NCBI GenBank assembly: GCA_037953745.1
Contig: JBAKBP010010327.1
Coordinates: forward strand, 1 to 64,000
Source: Lithodes maja
Taxonomy: Eukaryota; Arthropoda; Malacostraca; Decapoda; Lithodidae
Reading direction: 5' to 3'
DNA: 64,000 nt
Shown here: piece after piece, positions 28,487 to 38,920 of the stretch
Position numbering within the stretch: position 1 is the stretch's first letter
How the letters are laid out: every line of letters begins with the position of its first letter
Notes under the pieces: generated by a model
What the model was told of the DNA's origin: nothing
The model's database searches: none
Seen by the model: only the letters and a program-made list of their open reading frames with translations
Position numbers and translations under genes: made by a program

Positions 28487-28602
28487 GAGAATGACCAAGA
28501 GTTTGCGACACCTAAGGAAGCCATACTGGCGATCTGAGAATAGATTATGAGAAAAGAAATGCTAAGGAGATTTTGAAGCAAGAATAGTTTAAAAAACAAT
28601 AG
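28487..28602 (-). mobile_element. LINE fragment with internal deletion
   Basis: It matches antisense LINE copy d at about 35.81-35.94 kb (GCCATACTGGCGATCTGAGA) but lacks about 40 bp after CCAAGAGTT. Degenerate. Confidence 0.8.
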
Positions 28603-29605
28603 ACGGCTTTCTAACTTTAGACGGCCGTTCGGCTGTCGCTGGGATAGTACGGGTTAATGAAGGTTTTACTAATGGAGGCTATATAATAATATAGCTCAGT
28701 TATATATTTCATGGAAGCCTTCAGTTGCAGAATGAACTTTCAACTTTTGATTTAAATATTATATACCGGTATTTATCTTAAATATGTTAATACTGTATAT
28801 CTTGCTATTATACATTACCGTAGCAATTAGATAAGGGGCTTTCCCACATGCACGATTTTCATCAGCGACACAACCCGATAGCCCTTAATTTTGTCCATTG
28901 TCTTGTCATGCCATAGATAATTCTTGCAAATGGATTCCTGGAGTCTTGAATAGGGTCGTGAGGGTCGTGGTGAATTTTGGAAAGTTAAACATTTGTCAAG
29001 AATGTCAGTTATGCATAAGACTATTTCGCAATGTCGGCAACGTGTCCACGGTACGTCCACGACTAGTCTTGTTGAATCTTATGTTTCTGCAACGGTTTTG
29101 CACGAAAAAAGTTGTTACGAACATGCAAGACATCGTGCAACTATTTGCAGACACACAAGAATAGTCTCAAGATCATTCTGAGACTTAATAAGACGGGTGT
29201 CGTATGTAATGCAGAAAGCTATAGCCTACACGCCCATGGACAAAGTATGCTCGACACGACGGTATTGCAGATATGAAGAAATGCTCACGGACACTCTCGC
29301 AGATGTCCGCGACACAACTCGGCGTAGTTGAGTGATAATATTTCCCTCTTAAATACAGACAATCAAACCTTAAAATTAAATCTATTGAACTTTATTGCTG
29401 ATGTTCAATCATTTGTCTTGATAACTAAGTTCTTAGAGACAGAGGCCTATGTAATCTTATAAATAATGAAGGAATAATCTAGTAATTCAACTTGGTCTGT
29501 AACAGTCAGAAAGGGACATATCAAGAACAACAATAAGGCTAAGGACATTAAATTGAAAGAAGTGAGCAACAATGAGATAAAAAAGCGAACTACAGATGAT
29601 ATGGA
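28603..29605. other. Unannotated AT-rich region
   Basis: About 1 kb with no recognised TE terminus, RNA gene or convincing coding frame. Short opposing ORFs at 28.83-29.18 kb match nothing I know. Confidence 0.4.
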
Positions 29606-29687
29606 AATATATTAACATGGGAGCTAATACAATATATTAACATGGGAGCTAATACAATATATTAACATGGGAGCTAATACAATATAC
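29606..29687. repeat. 25-bp tandem triplication
   Basis: Three identical copies of a unit starting AATATATTAACATGGGAGCT, then a partial fourth. Confidence 0.93.
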
Positions 29688-29715
29688 TATTAAATAGAAA
29701 TCAAACAGTAATCAG

Positions 29716-30271
29716 TAAAGACCGGATTTTGCCATAAATGCCATAAGTGCCTTTTTTTTGGAGATTTCATCACTATAATGCTTTTTTTACCGATTTAGTG
29801 CCTATTATGCCTATTTTGTGTTTTTCAGAGATTTTTTGTGCCTTTTTTTTGGTGATTTCATCACTATAATGCCTTGTTTACCTTTTTTGTGTTTTTCAGT
29901 TTAAAACTATTGGTGCTTGTTGCTGCCGCCAGATGGCAACCTGGCCCAAGTTGGCCTCTCTCTGACAGACGGCACAATTTAGCGCCTGACAATTTGAAAA
30001 AAATGCTTGTAATTATGTGCAATCAGGAACAAATGTAGAAAGTGTATCAATGACAATGTTACTTTGGTTATTTTTACCCTTTTTACCCTATTATAGCTTG
30101 ATTTTAGCATTTTCACTATATATATATATATATATATTAATACAGAAAATAAATGCCTTTTTAATGCCTTTTTCATCAATAAATGCCTTTTTTTTTGCCT
30201 TTTTATCATTTATAAATGCCTTTTTGCCTGCCTATTTTAGTGTTTTTTAGTGCCATAACTTCCGGTCTTTA
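29716..30271. mobile_element. 556-bp hAT-type MITE with 8-bp target duplication
   Basis: GTAATCAG is duplicated exactly at 29708-29715 and 30272-30279. The inverted termini are TAAAGACCGGA and TCCGGTCTTTA, and the TAAAG start fits the hAT YARNG pattern. The interior repeats ATGCCTTTTT-type words on both flanks and has a TA tract near 30119. No transposase ORF, so it is non-autonomous. Confidence 0.88.
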
Positions 30272-30436
30272 GTAATCAGTGACGAAAATGTAGGTAGTAG
30301 TGAAGGATTATCAAACAAAACGAACTTGAAGAAATGATAACAAACAAATAAAACAAAAACACAAAATATATTTGAGGTGAAGTGACCTCGAAACGGCATC
30401 ATACTATTTTTGCCGTACTTTACAATGACTCACAAT

Positions 30437-30665
30437 TACAATTACAATTTTAACAATTACATCCGAACTGCGTCTGATGCGGAAATTCGCCCCAAATGTT
30501 TTTGGGCGCGGCCCGGCCGAGATTCAATCTCGGGCCTGCCACGTGGGAGGCGAGCGCCTTAGCCGCTACACCAAGAGAAGTACTCCACTTGACGTGACAG
30601 CTCAAGCAGATTTCAGCATCGAAATGCAGTTACAGATACTTTGCCACAATCCAGGCAATACATCA
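30437..30665 (-). mobile_element. tRNA-derived SINE-like unit, copy 1
   Basis: The minus strand carries a tRNA-like head (about 30503-30580) with A-box GGTGTAGCGGC, a CCTCCCAC anticodon-loop block like Gly(CCC), and a damaged B-box GAGATTGAATCTC. About 85 bp beyond the head is shared with copy 2 at 34210-34437, so this is a dispersed unit and not a functional tRNA gene. No poly(A) tail or clear target duplication. Confidence 0.7.
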
Positions 30666-31056
30666 CATTATCGTCCAGGTAGCGAAGACTCCGAGTGAGC
30701 GAAAGCAAGCGAGGCACAAGTCTGAGCGTGTCAACTAGCGAGGCTCCGAGACAACGATCACCAGCGACATTCCTTATATCCGTCACTTGCCGGGCGGGTC
30801 ACACACCACGGCGAGGAGGCAGTGCAGGAACCCGCTACCATACCTCCCCAACGAACCGGAGTCACTGGGACATCATCTCTGAGAATTTCTGAGAGCTCTA
30901 GCCTTAGCAACTGTTGTAGCCAACCAGTTAAGGCAAGCAAGTACACCATGGGGATTCCCCAACTAAGCCTCTCAGATATCCCTTTACAGCTGCCACCAGT
31001 GAAATAACCTTGTAACGGCACCATACTATTTTGGCCGACTTAACAATTACTTTTAA
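30666..31056. other. Spacer between SINE-like unit and long-TIR element
   Basis: GC-richer sequence of unknown origin. A block at about 31000-31045 (GTAACGGCACCATACTATTT) repeats the sequence at about 30389-30425 in direct orientation with several changes. The 30.39-31.05 kb segment may therefore be a duplication or an inserted unit. Confidence 0.45.
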
Positions 31057-31378
31057 TAGTGGAGCAGATAACTGCAAATTTCACGAGAATCGTTTATTTC
31101 CGGAAACAAGCATCAAATTTGGCACACATACTCCTTGGGGATTGCTCTTTTGATAAAAACCCGTTAGCCACCTAAAAATTCAAGATGGCGGCCATTTTTC
31201 AAGATGGCCGCCATTGAATATACAGAAATATTGCATTTCGCAATAAAATCGCAAAGACTTGTCCTATTTGAATGACCTTGATGTCAAATCATACATTTTT
31301 TACTATGTAGAATCCGAATTTGGAACCATGGACATACTCACTAGCTTCCTTGTACCATAATATCAGTCCCGGAATCCT
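31057..31378 (+). repeat. Left terminal inverted repeat
   Basis: It pairs with 33895-34204. It includes AAGATGGCGGCCATTTTTC and its partner palindrome. Small indels separate the arms. Confidence 0.88.
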
Positions 31379-31756
31379 AATATACTGCTAAATTAGAGGT
31401 TCATGTTACGTCTGACTCGGCTAAAATGCATGGTAGTGTATATCGTAGTAGTGTTAGAGGTTTAGTATGTGTAGCATCTTCCTGTACAAGGCTTCCAAAC
31501 TGTACATGACACGATGCGGTGGGGGGACGTTGAGAGACTTGCAGCGGAAGGTGTAGAGTAGTAGCTCAACAGAGCAGATGTCATCGCACAGCCAGGGCAC
31601 ACTGGCGGCACCGCTGCTGTGAAACTCAGCATGGGGTTCAGTATCAGCTGAATAATTAGTTTAGTGTACTGTCGGTCACTGGCTGAGCTGATACCGTACT
31701 TCTTTGCCAACAACAATGTAAATTATGCACGGTGGCTTCCGATCCACTACAGAGAC

Positions 31757-33760
31757 ATGGTGACCCTGGAACAGAAGCATCCTCAGCTGGCTCAGGAGTT
31801 CCAGAGTGGAAACTTTGTTGTACACGAATCGAGCCGACAGTTCTCAGCAATGGCTATTGACCAAGCTCACGAGCAGGCCAACGCTGTCATCAAGGCAGAC
31901 GGGGGTGTGATCGGCGTGACTGAAGACCCATCAGCACTGAGAAGATGGATGATAGCTGGTCCTCAAGTCAGCCACTTGGTTGCACAGTATGAGGCAGCAT
32001 GTGGGACCAAAGAGGGTACTGAACACACCAGCCACCATGAGGAGACAGAACGAGCACAAAGAGTGTTCCTTGAGAAAGTAGAAAAACTCTCACAAGCCAT
32101 GACAGATATGTGCAATCCTTTCCAGGAGGAGAGTCGGGACCTGCTTTCGCTTTATACAAAGGATATTGCTCACCACACTGCCGCCGAGCTGATTGGCACA
32201 CACCTTGAGAAAGGCAAGGTCCGTTTCCAGGAGTTTATGAAGGGACTGGAAGGGGAAGAAGAATCCACCTTCTATGAACCAATCAAGAAGAACAGGGTTG
32301 ACTTTTTCCGACAGGTACCAGCCTCTGTTGACTCTTCAAAGCAAAAAGTGCTGAAGGAAGACTGTCAACTGTTCTCCAAGCTGTTCATATCATGCCAGAG
32401 CATAGAGTGTGACTTGAAGGAGTTCTTCCGTCATGAGAACCAGTCACATCCTGCTGCCCTCAGTGATGGTGGAAAGCTCCACACCTGTCAGAAATCCCAT
32501 CTCACTACCATTCTTCAGAGCCAAGTTACAACCCCTGAGGCAGAGCCAGATGCCGACACCATCATCATTGATGGTGCAGCGTTGGTGAACAGTCTGCCCC
32601 CACGGAGTTCAAAGACGTTCGAAGATTACGCAATGCTCGATGTCCTTCCTAGAATACAAGCATACTCTACCAAGTACAAGAGAACAGACATTGTGTTTGA
32701 TGTCTACCAGCCATCTAGTCTGAAAGCTGAAACTAGATCAAAGCGAGGACGCGGGGTGAGACGCAGGGTGACAGGGAAGGGCAAAATTCCCTCAAACTGG
32801 CGAAACTTCCTGAGAGAAAATGACAACAAAGCCGAGCTGTTCAACTTTCTGGCTGATAAGATTGCACGTGTGGCCACACCAAATGTGGTCATTGTGACCA
32901 AGGAAGAAGATGCTGTGAGCAACCGCACTATCAATCTGGCTGGGGTGGCACCGTGCAGTCATGAAGAAGCTGACACGCGGATCTTTGTGCATGCCAGGCA
33001 TGCAACAGAAGCAGGCAGCAAAGTCATCATGGTCAAAGCCAGCGACACAGATGTTGTCGTCATCGCAGTCAGTGTTCTGCAGGCACTTCAGGAGCTAGGT
33101 CTGCAGCAGTTGTGGGTTGCCTTTGGCCAAGGACAGAACCTGAGGTGGGGTCCTGTACATGACTTGTGTTGCACTCTTGCAGAAAAGAGCAAAGGGATGC
33201 TCTTCTTCCATGCCTTCACTGGCTGCGATGTCGTTTCAGCATTCCGTGGCAAAGGGAAGAAGTCTGCTTGGCAAACCTGGGATGTTTGTGATGAGGCTTC
33301 CGGTGTCTTTAGCAAACTCAGCCAGTACCCACCGGTAGTTGATGATGAAGATCTGGAGACCTTGGAGAAGTTCGTGGTCATGATGTACGACAGATCCAGC
33401 ACAGCTGAAGGTGTCGATGATGCGAGGTTGGACATGTTTGCTCGGAAGCAGAGGCCGTACGAAGCCATTCCTCCAACCCGAGCAGCACTGAAGCAGCATG
33501 TGAAGCGTGCTGCCTACCAGGCGGGCTGCATCTGGAGTCAGTCAACAGTACGTCAACCAGAAACGCAGACTCCTGCCAACTGGGGCTGGACCAAGAAAGG
33601 AGATCTGTGGCAGATCGTTTGGACAAAGCTCCCACCCATTGCAGAGAGTTGCCAGCAGCTGACCAAGTGTGGATGCAAGTCGGAATGCTGCGGTCGATGC
33701 AAATGCTACTGCTTTGGTCTGACCTGCACGGCACTGTGCAGCTGCAGATGCGAGGTTTAG
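31757..33760 (+). CDS. Unknown 667-aa protein: PIN/XPG-nuclease-like core and Cys-rich C-terminus
   Basis: The first in-frame ATG is at 31757; the frame is open from 31652, so 31 earlier residues (including NNNVNYARWLP) could belong to it through another start or exon. Numbering from 31664, the acidic positions are IIIDGA (D303), VFDVYQP (D346), HEEADTR (E434, E435, D437), SDTDVV (D461, D463) and TGCDVV (D522). Their order and spacing resemble the metal-binding acids of PIN/FEN1/XPG-type nucleases. The last 30 residues are Cys-rich (CGCKSECCGRCKCYC), possibly zinc-binding. Similar large uncharacterised proteins recur in repeats of marine invertebrates and usually seem longer at the N-terminus, so this copy may be truncated. 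The family is remembered, the nuclease role inferred. Confidence 0.72.
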   Translation: MVTLEQKHPQLAQEFQSGNFVVHESSRQFSAMAIDQAHEQANAVIKADGGVIGVTEDPSALRRWMIAGPQVSHLVAQYEAACGTKEGTEHTSHHEETERAQRVFLEKVEKLSQAMTDMCNPFQEESRDLLSLYTKDIAHHTAAELIGTHLEKGKVRFQEFMKGLEGEEESTFYEPIKKNRVDFFRQVPASVDSSKQKVLKEDCQLFSKLFISCQSIECDLKEFFRHENQSHPAALSDGGKLHTCQKSHLTTILQSQVTTPEAEPDADTIIIDGAALVNSLPPRSSKTFEDYAMLDVLPRIQAYSTKYKRTDIVFDVYQPSSLKAETRSKRGRGVRRRVTGKGKIPSNWRNFLRENDNKAELFNFLADKIARVATPNVVIVTKEEDAVSNRTINLAGVAPCSHEEADTRIFVHARHATEAGSKVIMVKASDTDVVVIAVSVLQALQELGLQQLWVAFGQGQNLRWGPVHDLCCTLAEKSKGMLFFHAFTGCDVVSAFRGKGKKSAWQTWDVCDEASGVFSKLSQYPPVVDDEDLETLEKFVVMMYDRSSTAEGVDDARLDMFARKQRPYEAIPPTRAALKQHVKRAAYQAGCIWSQSTVRQPETQTPANWGWTKKGDLWQIVWTKLPPIAESCQQLTKCGCKSECCGRCKCYCFGLTCTALCSCRCEV

Positions 33761-33894
33761 AAGCGTTGTAGTATACTCATCCAGGCAGCAAGACAATAAG
33801 TGACAAATAAGTATAGGCCTACTGCCTACATGTACATCCAATAATATATCGGACTGATGGTGCCTATGATATGGGCACTTTTTACCCTAATTAT

Positions 33895-34204
33895 GATTCC
33901 GGGACTGATATTATGGTACAAGGAAGCTAGTGAGTAAGTCCATGGTTCCAAATTCGGCATCTACATAGTGAAAAATGTATGATTTGACACCAAGATCATT
34001 CAAATAGGACAAGTCTTTGCGATTTTATTGCGAAATGCAATGTTTCTGTATATTCAATGGCGGCCATCTTGAAAAATGGCCGCCATCTTGAATTTTTAGG
34101 TGGCTAACGGGTTTTATCAAAAGAGCAATCCCCAAGGAGTATGTGTACCAATTTTGGTGCTTGTTTCCAGAAATGAACGATTATTCCAGTTATCTGCCCC
34201 ACTA
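33895..34204 (-). repeat. Right terminal inverted repeat
   Basis: Reverse complement of 31057-31378, from GATTCCGGGACTGATATTAT to CTGCCCCACTA. Confidence 0.88.
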
Positions 34205-34209
34205 TAATT

Positions 34210-34437
34210 ATAATTTACAATTTTAACAATCACATTCGAACTGCGTCTGATGCGGAAATTCGCCCAAAAGGTTTTTGGGCGCGGCCCGGCCGAGATTCGA
34301 ACTCGGGTCCACCACGTGGGAGGCGAACGCTTTGACCACTACACCAAGAGAAGTACTCTTCTTGGCGTGACAGCTCAAGCAGATTTCAGCATCGAAATGC
34401 AGTTACAGATACTTTGCCACAATCCAGGCATTACAGA
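34210..34437 (-). mobile_element. tRNA-derived SINE-like unit, copy 2
   Basis: Closely matches 30437-30665 in the same orientation. The tRNA-like head at about 34279-34355 (minus strand) has A-box TGGTGTAGTGG and an intact B-box GAGTTCGAATCTC, better preserved than copy 1. The shared non-tRNA body contains AGATTTCAGCATCGAAATGC. Confidence 0.72.
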
Positions 34438-34557
34438 GGAATGGCTGGGAATGCTAAAGAGAGCATGAAGACAAGTGAGTGACGGTGACATCAGAGAAAG
34501 GAGAGGAAATAAAGGGGTACACTAAAAGTAAATCGGAGCCAAACTTGAAAAACGCAA

Positions 34558-36275
34558 TTTTTATTTTTATTTTTTCTATGTGATTGAGGGAGGCAAAAGG
34601 CAGAACTGCCTATAGCGAGTGCCTCCCCCATAGTTGAAAGAGTGACAGGGCCAAAATCAAGGGACGTTCGAGCCAAAATGCCTGGACACACGGAGTTTGA
34701 AGGAATTTAAGTCATAGGAAGAGGGAAAGATTGATTCTGGGAGAGAGTTTCAGAGCTCAGCTGTTGAGTAGAAGAAAGTTTGAGAGTAACGTTTCACTCT
34801 TGGGTTGCAGAATTGCACAGAGTAGGGGTGGGATTGAGTTGCAAGTCGGGTACCACATGCCCTACATAAAGGAGGTGGTATACATTGGGAAAGCTCTGAG
34901 GAACACTGATTATTATAGTAGCGATAGAATAACGAGAGAGATGCAACATTGCGGCGGAGAGAGAGAGATTGCAGAGAGTTTGTGAGTGGACGGGAGTTAA
35001 TGATACGAAAGGCCTTCCTTTCAACTTTGCCTAGGAGAGTGGTATGAGAGGAACCTCCTCACACATGTGAACAATACTCAATACAAGGACGCACTATGCC
35101 CCTGTACAGAGCAAGAAGCTGTGCAGGGGAAAAGAACCCCCTAAGGCGGTTGAGCACACCCAGCTTCTGGGAGGCTGCCTTGGCAAGACTGGTAATATGG
35201 TCCTTCCAAATGAGAGCAGATGAAAAAGAGACACCAAGAGTATTGAGAGAAGATGAAGGATTGATTTTTGTATTGTTGAAGACTAAGGGATAGTTCGCTG
35301 GGAGTTCCTTACGGGTAGATAGATGGAGAAATTGGGTTTTGGAAGCATTAAAGTTAACAAGGTTTTCTCTGCCCCAATTGGAGATAGTATTTAGATCATA
35401 ATTTAAGAGTTCTATGGCTTCATTACGTTTGTCGTTGAGGGATTGCTGGCTGGGGCGTTCTGAAAAACTAATGGAGTAGTGTAAGGTTGAGTCGTCTGCG
35501 TATGAATGGATGGGAATTGAGGTACAGTTGAGGAGATCATTTATAAAAATTAAAAAGAGAATAGGAGATAGGACAGAGCCCTGAGGAACACCGGAGTTTA
35601 TAGGGTGAGGAAGTGAACAATGGCCGTCCACAACCGCGGCTATGGAACGGCCGGAAAGAAAATTAGAGACAAAGGCACAGATGGAGGGATAGAAACAGAA
35701 GGAGTGTAGTTTAGAAATTAAAGATTTGTGCCAGACTCTATCGAAGGCTTTCGATATGTCTAGTGCAATAGAAAAAGTCTCACCGAAGTCCCGAAAGGAG
35801 GATGACCAAGAGTTAGTAAGATATGAAAGAAGATCACCAGTAGAGCGACCCTTAAGGAAGCCATACTGGCGATCTGAGAGCAGATTATGAGAAGAGAAAT
35901 GCTTAAGAAATTTGGAAGCAAGAATAGTTTCAAAAACTTTAGAAAGACAGGAGATGAGAGCAATTGGACGATAGTTGGAGGGTTGAGAGCAGTCACCCTT
36001 CTTTGGGACAGGTTGAATGTGAGCAAATTTCCAGCATGAAGGGAAGACGTTAGAGGATAGACAGAGACGAAAGAATTTGCCTAGGCAGGGAGTCAGCACG
36101 GAAGCACAGTTTTTGAGAAGAACAGGAAGAACACCGTCCGGACGGTACGCCTTATTAGTATTAAGCCCAGAGAGGGTAGAAAGTACATCTTTAGAAGAGA
36201 TTAGATATTAGGCATAAGTAAAAGAGAGGAGGGTGGAGAGGGAGGAATAGCACCGGAATCATCCAAGGTGGAGTT
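34558..36275 (-). mobile_element. LINE copy d, 5'-truncated, antisense
   Basis: Runs from an A-rich tail (T-rich on plus, about 34558-34576) to an abrupt 5' end at about 36275. It corresponds to LINE copy a from about 3611 to its 3' end and is highly similar throughout. Confidence 0.92.
34665..36275 (-). pseudogene. LINE RT fragment (copy d), frameshifted
   Basis: The longest open piece is 35059-36099, which contains NYRPIAL, DISKAFDRVWH, GVPQGSVLSP and YADD. The frame breaks near 36100, where GTACGC context has lost bases relative to copy a, and again near 35058 before the WNSLP end. The endonuclease is wholly absent. Non-functional. Confidence 0.88.
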
Positions 36276-37175
36276 AAGTTGATTATCAAGGAACGAACGA
36301 TGTAAAACATATTGAATGAAACGGAGACAGTAGTTGTAGCGAGAAAGTAGTTATTTTAAGAAAAATAGAAGTAAGGAAAAGACAAAAAAACATTCGAAAT
36401 GTTATGGCAGTAAAGACAGATCTTGGATGTAGGATAAACAGTGGGAACTAGAGAGATGACCGAATAATATAATCAGGTATAGTATGGACGATAAGGGCAT
36501 GAAACAATAAGGGTAGTAATATGAGAGGACGTGAATGATGTAAATATATTATAATGAAAACGGGGGAACTGGAAAAGTGAACTTGACACCACTGCAAATA
36601 ATGAAATGTAGTTAGAGAAATGAGCTAATTCAACCTCTTGAGGATTATGATGCATTTTGACAGTTTACTGTGGCTATCATTATACAATTATATACAACTT
36701 AAGAAGGATCTGTGGACATCATAAGGGTAAATACATTGAGGATATTGTAAAACAACAATCGAGTAGGGCAACACCCAAGGGAAGCCTCATAGCCATGTGA
36801 TACAAAGTTACTGGAACTCTTTGTTTTACTTGGCTGGAGTCTCTCACTGATTATATTCTGTCTTACCTACACAGAGAGTAATCCAGCTAGCGCTCACAAA
36901 CATCACCTATTGATTTCACTATAATGAACAAGCACACCACACTTCTTTCCAATACAAAACACAATACATATCAAACCAAATCTATTAAAATAGCGACTAT
37001 CACTTTTTCAAGTTTGTGGGGATACTTGTTGCCTTTTGTCTCCTTCATACACATATAAAACATATATAATACTATCTCAATAAACTCTCTGACTTTCATA
37101 TGCCCTTCCTAATCCGAATAAAGTCTTCTAATAATAGTCAGTATAAACTGTCAAAACACATCATTATCCTCAAAT
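36276..37175. other. Unannotated AT-rich region
   Basis: No gene or TE boundary recognised. AACTTAAGAAGGATCTGTGG at about 36696 resembles the interior of the small TTAA element at 37.85-37.88 kb, so a diverged relative may be buried here. Confidence 0.4.
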
Positions 37176-37721
37176 GGTTAATGATACAGTAGGGGGATAA
37201 TGGTTAATGATACAGTAGGGGGATACTGGTTAATGATACAGTAGGGGGATAATGGTTAATGATACAGTAGGGGGATAATGGTTAATGATACAGTAGGGGG
37301 ATAATGGTTAATGATACAGTAGGGGGATAATGGTTAATGATACAGTAGGGGGATAATGGTTAATGATACAGTAGGGGGATAATGGTTAATGATACAGTAG
37401 GGGGATAATGGTTAATGATACAGTAGGGGGATAATGGTTAATGATACAGTAGGGGGATAATGGTTAATGATACAGTAGGGGGATAATGGTTAATGATACA
37501 GTAGGGGGATAATGGTTAATGATACAGTAGGGGGATAATGGTTAATGATACAGTAGGGGGATAATGGTTAATGATACAGTAGGGGGATAATGGTTAATGA
37601 TACAGTAGGGGGATAATGGTTAATGATACAGTAGGGGGATAATGGTTAATGATACAGTAGGGGGATAATGGTTAATGATACAGTAGGGGGATAATGGTTA
37701 ATGATACAGTAGGGGGATAAA
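37176..37721. repeat. 26-bp minisatellite, about 21 copies
   Basis: The unit TGGTTAATGATACAGTAGGG plus GGATAA repeats almost perfectly. One early unit has TACT in place of TAAT. The near-identity indicates recent expansion or active homogenisation. Confidence 0.96.
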
Positions 37722-37741
37722 TCATCCAATTCAACCATCAA

Positions 37742-38035
37742 CCCTCAGTTTATGGCGTAATTATTTATATAAGATGCGTAATTAAGACATTAACCCCTTC
37801 TTTACCGACATGTATTTTTAGTTTTACTCTAGCTATATTTAGACGATGTTGTGCAGTTTAAGAAGGATTTGTGGTAGTACAAAGGGTTAAGTTAGATATT
37901 TTGAAGCTTCTTAGTTGCTGGTTACCCTTTTTAAACTTAATCATATCCTCTAATGGCTACCAGAATAAAATGAAAAGGATGTCACCGGTACCGAAGGGGT
38001 TTATGAAATTATAGTATTCACCCTATAGAGGTTAG
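37742..38035. repeat. Dispersed repeat, copy carrying a TTAA insertion
   Basis: Reverse complement of 27155-27255, interrupted at its single TTAA by the element at 37794-37999. Confidence 0.85.
37794..37999. mobile_element. 206-bp TTAA-flanked MITE (piggyBac-like)
   Basis: Preceded by TTAA (37790-37793) and followed by TTTA (38000-38003), a one-base decay of TTAA. The empty site is at 27155-27255. Inverted ends are CCCCTTCTTTACCGACAT and CCCCTTCGGTACCGGTGACAT read inward. Encodes nothing. Confidence 0.85.
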
Positions 38036-38070
38036 CATTCTTCACAGTAAGGTATTGTTCTGTACTCCTA

Positions 38071-38122
38071 GGTTAGGTTATGGTAATTAGGTTAGGTTAG
38101 TTTAGTTTAGTTAGGTTAGGGT
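38071..38122. repeat. Short interstitial TTAGG-like stretch
   Basis: Irregular runs of TTAGG and TTAGT, such as GGTTAGGTTAGTTTAG. TTAGG is the canonical arthropod telomere unit. Confidence 0.75.
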
Positions 38123-38332
38123 ACCAAAACGTAAGAATTCTGGCCTGTATAGGGTGACTTCTGACATTTCTATATTGTCAATATTACGCATCTCCGGCAA
38201 GAATGACGCATATAAGGCAGGTAGTATATTATGGACCTACTATGGACAATAACATCTGAATCTTAAAACCCGATAGTTAACTTCAAATTACCCCAATTTT
38301 AAAAATATTGCGGATTTTTGGCAATTTTATAT

Positions 38333-38350
38333 CCCCCCCCCCCCCCCCCC
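38333..38350. repeat. Poly(C) tract
   Basis: An unbroken run of C of about 18 bases followed by AATGACG. Confidence 0.85.
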
Positions 38351-38517
38351 AATGACGTTATTACTGCGGCAAGAGAGAACCCATCCTCATCGGTGGCTTG
38401 TTTACATAGCTTCACAAAGTGTTTTACATTGGCACACTTTTCACAACAATATTCAGACAATGATAATTGAGTTTCGGAGTAAAGTCGGTTGGTGGAGGTA
38501 ACATAATAATTCTACAG

Positions 38518-38729
38518 CTGAGCTCTGGAACTCTCTCCCAGAATCAACCTTTCCCTCCCCCTAAGACTTAAATTGCTTCAAACTCCGTGTGTCCAGGCAT
38601 TTTGGCTCGAACGTCCCTTGATTATGGCCCTGTCACTCCTTCATCTATGCGGGAGGCATTCGTTACAGGGAGTTCTGCCTTTTGCCTCCCTCACTCACAT
38701 AGAAAAAAAAACAAAATACAAAAAAAAAC
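38518..38729 (+). mobile_element. LINE 3'-end fragment
   Basis: Matches the last 200 bp of LINE copy a, from TGAGCTCTGGAACTCTCTCC through CACATAG, with an A-rich tail interrupted by C and T. More diverged than copies a and b. Confidence 0.9.
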
Positions 38730-38920
38730 TCAGCCGTGTTTCAAACGCTACATTATAAAAGGAATCTGTTGCTTCTATGAATCATAATCCTCCTGTCAGT
38801 ACAAATATACTAATCATGACTGAATGTTGGAAGCCTGTAGTTCTATAATTACGCCTAATATGGCGTCGGTGCAAACTGAGGGTTTGACAGTTGAATCGGA
38901 TTATTTGGTGGTAAACTTAT

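Larger units (their letters stand above)
31057..34204 (+). mobile_element. 3.15-kb element with about 310-bp terminal inverted repeats and a PIN/XPG-like ORF
   Basis: The left inverted repeat (31057-31378) and right one (33895-34204) are reverse complements at roughly 90 % by eye. Outer ends are TAGTGGAGCAGATAACTG and TAGTGGGGCAGATAACTG read inward. Each arm contains a nested near-palindrome of ATGGCGGCCAT and GATGGCCGCCAT. A single long plus-strand ORF lies between them. The architecture is that of a DNA transposon. I cannot define a target duplication and do not recognise a classical DDE transposase. Confidence 0.75.

Noticed and set aside
30503..30580. Functional tRNA-Gly gene
   Set aside because: The B-box is damaged, flanking sequence is shared with the 34.2-kb copy, and no proper acceptor stem is seen. 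A SINE head fits better.
37176..37721. Possible CRISPR-like array
   Set aside because: Head-to-tail identical 26-bp units with no unique spacers, in eukaryotic DNA: a minisatellite.
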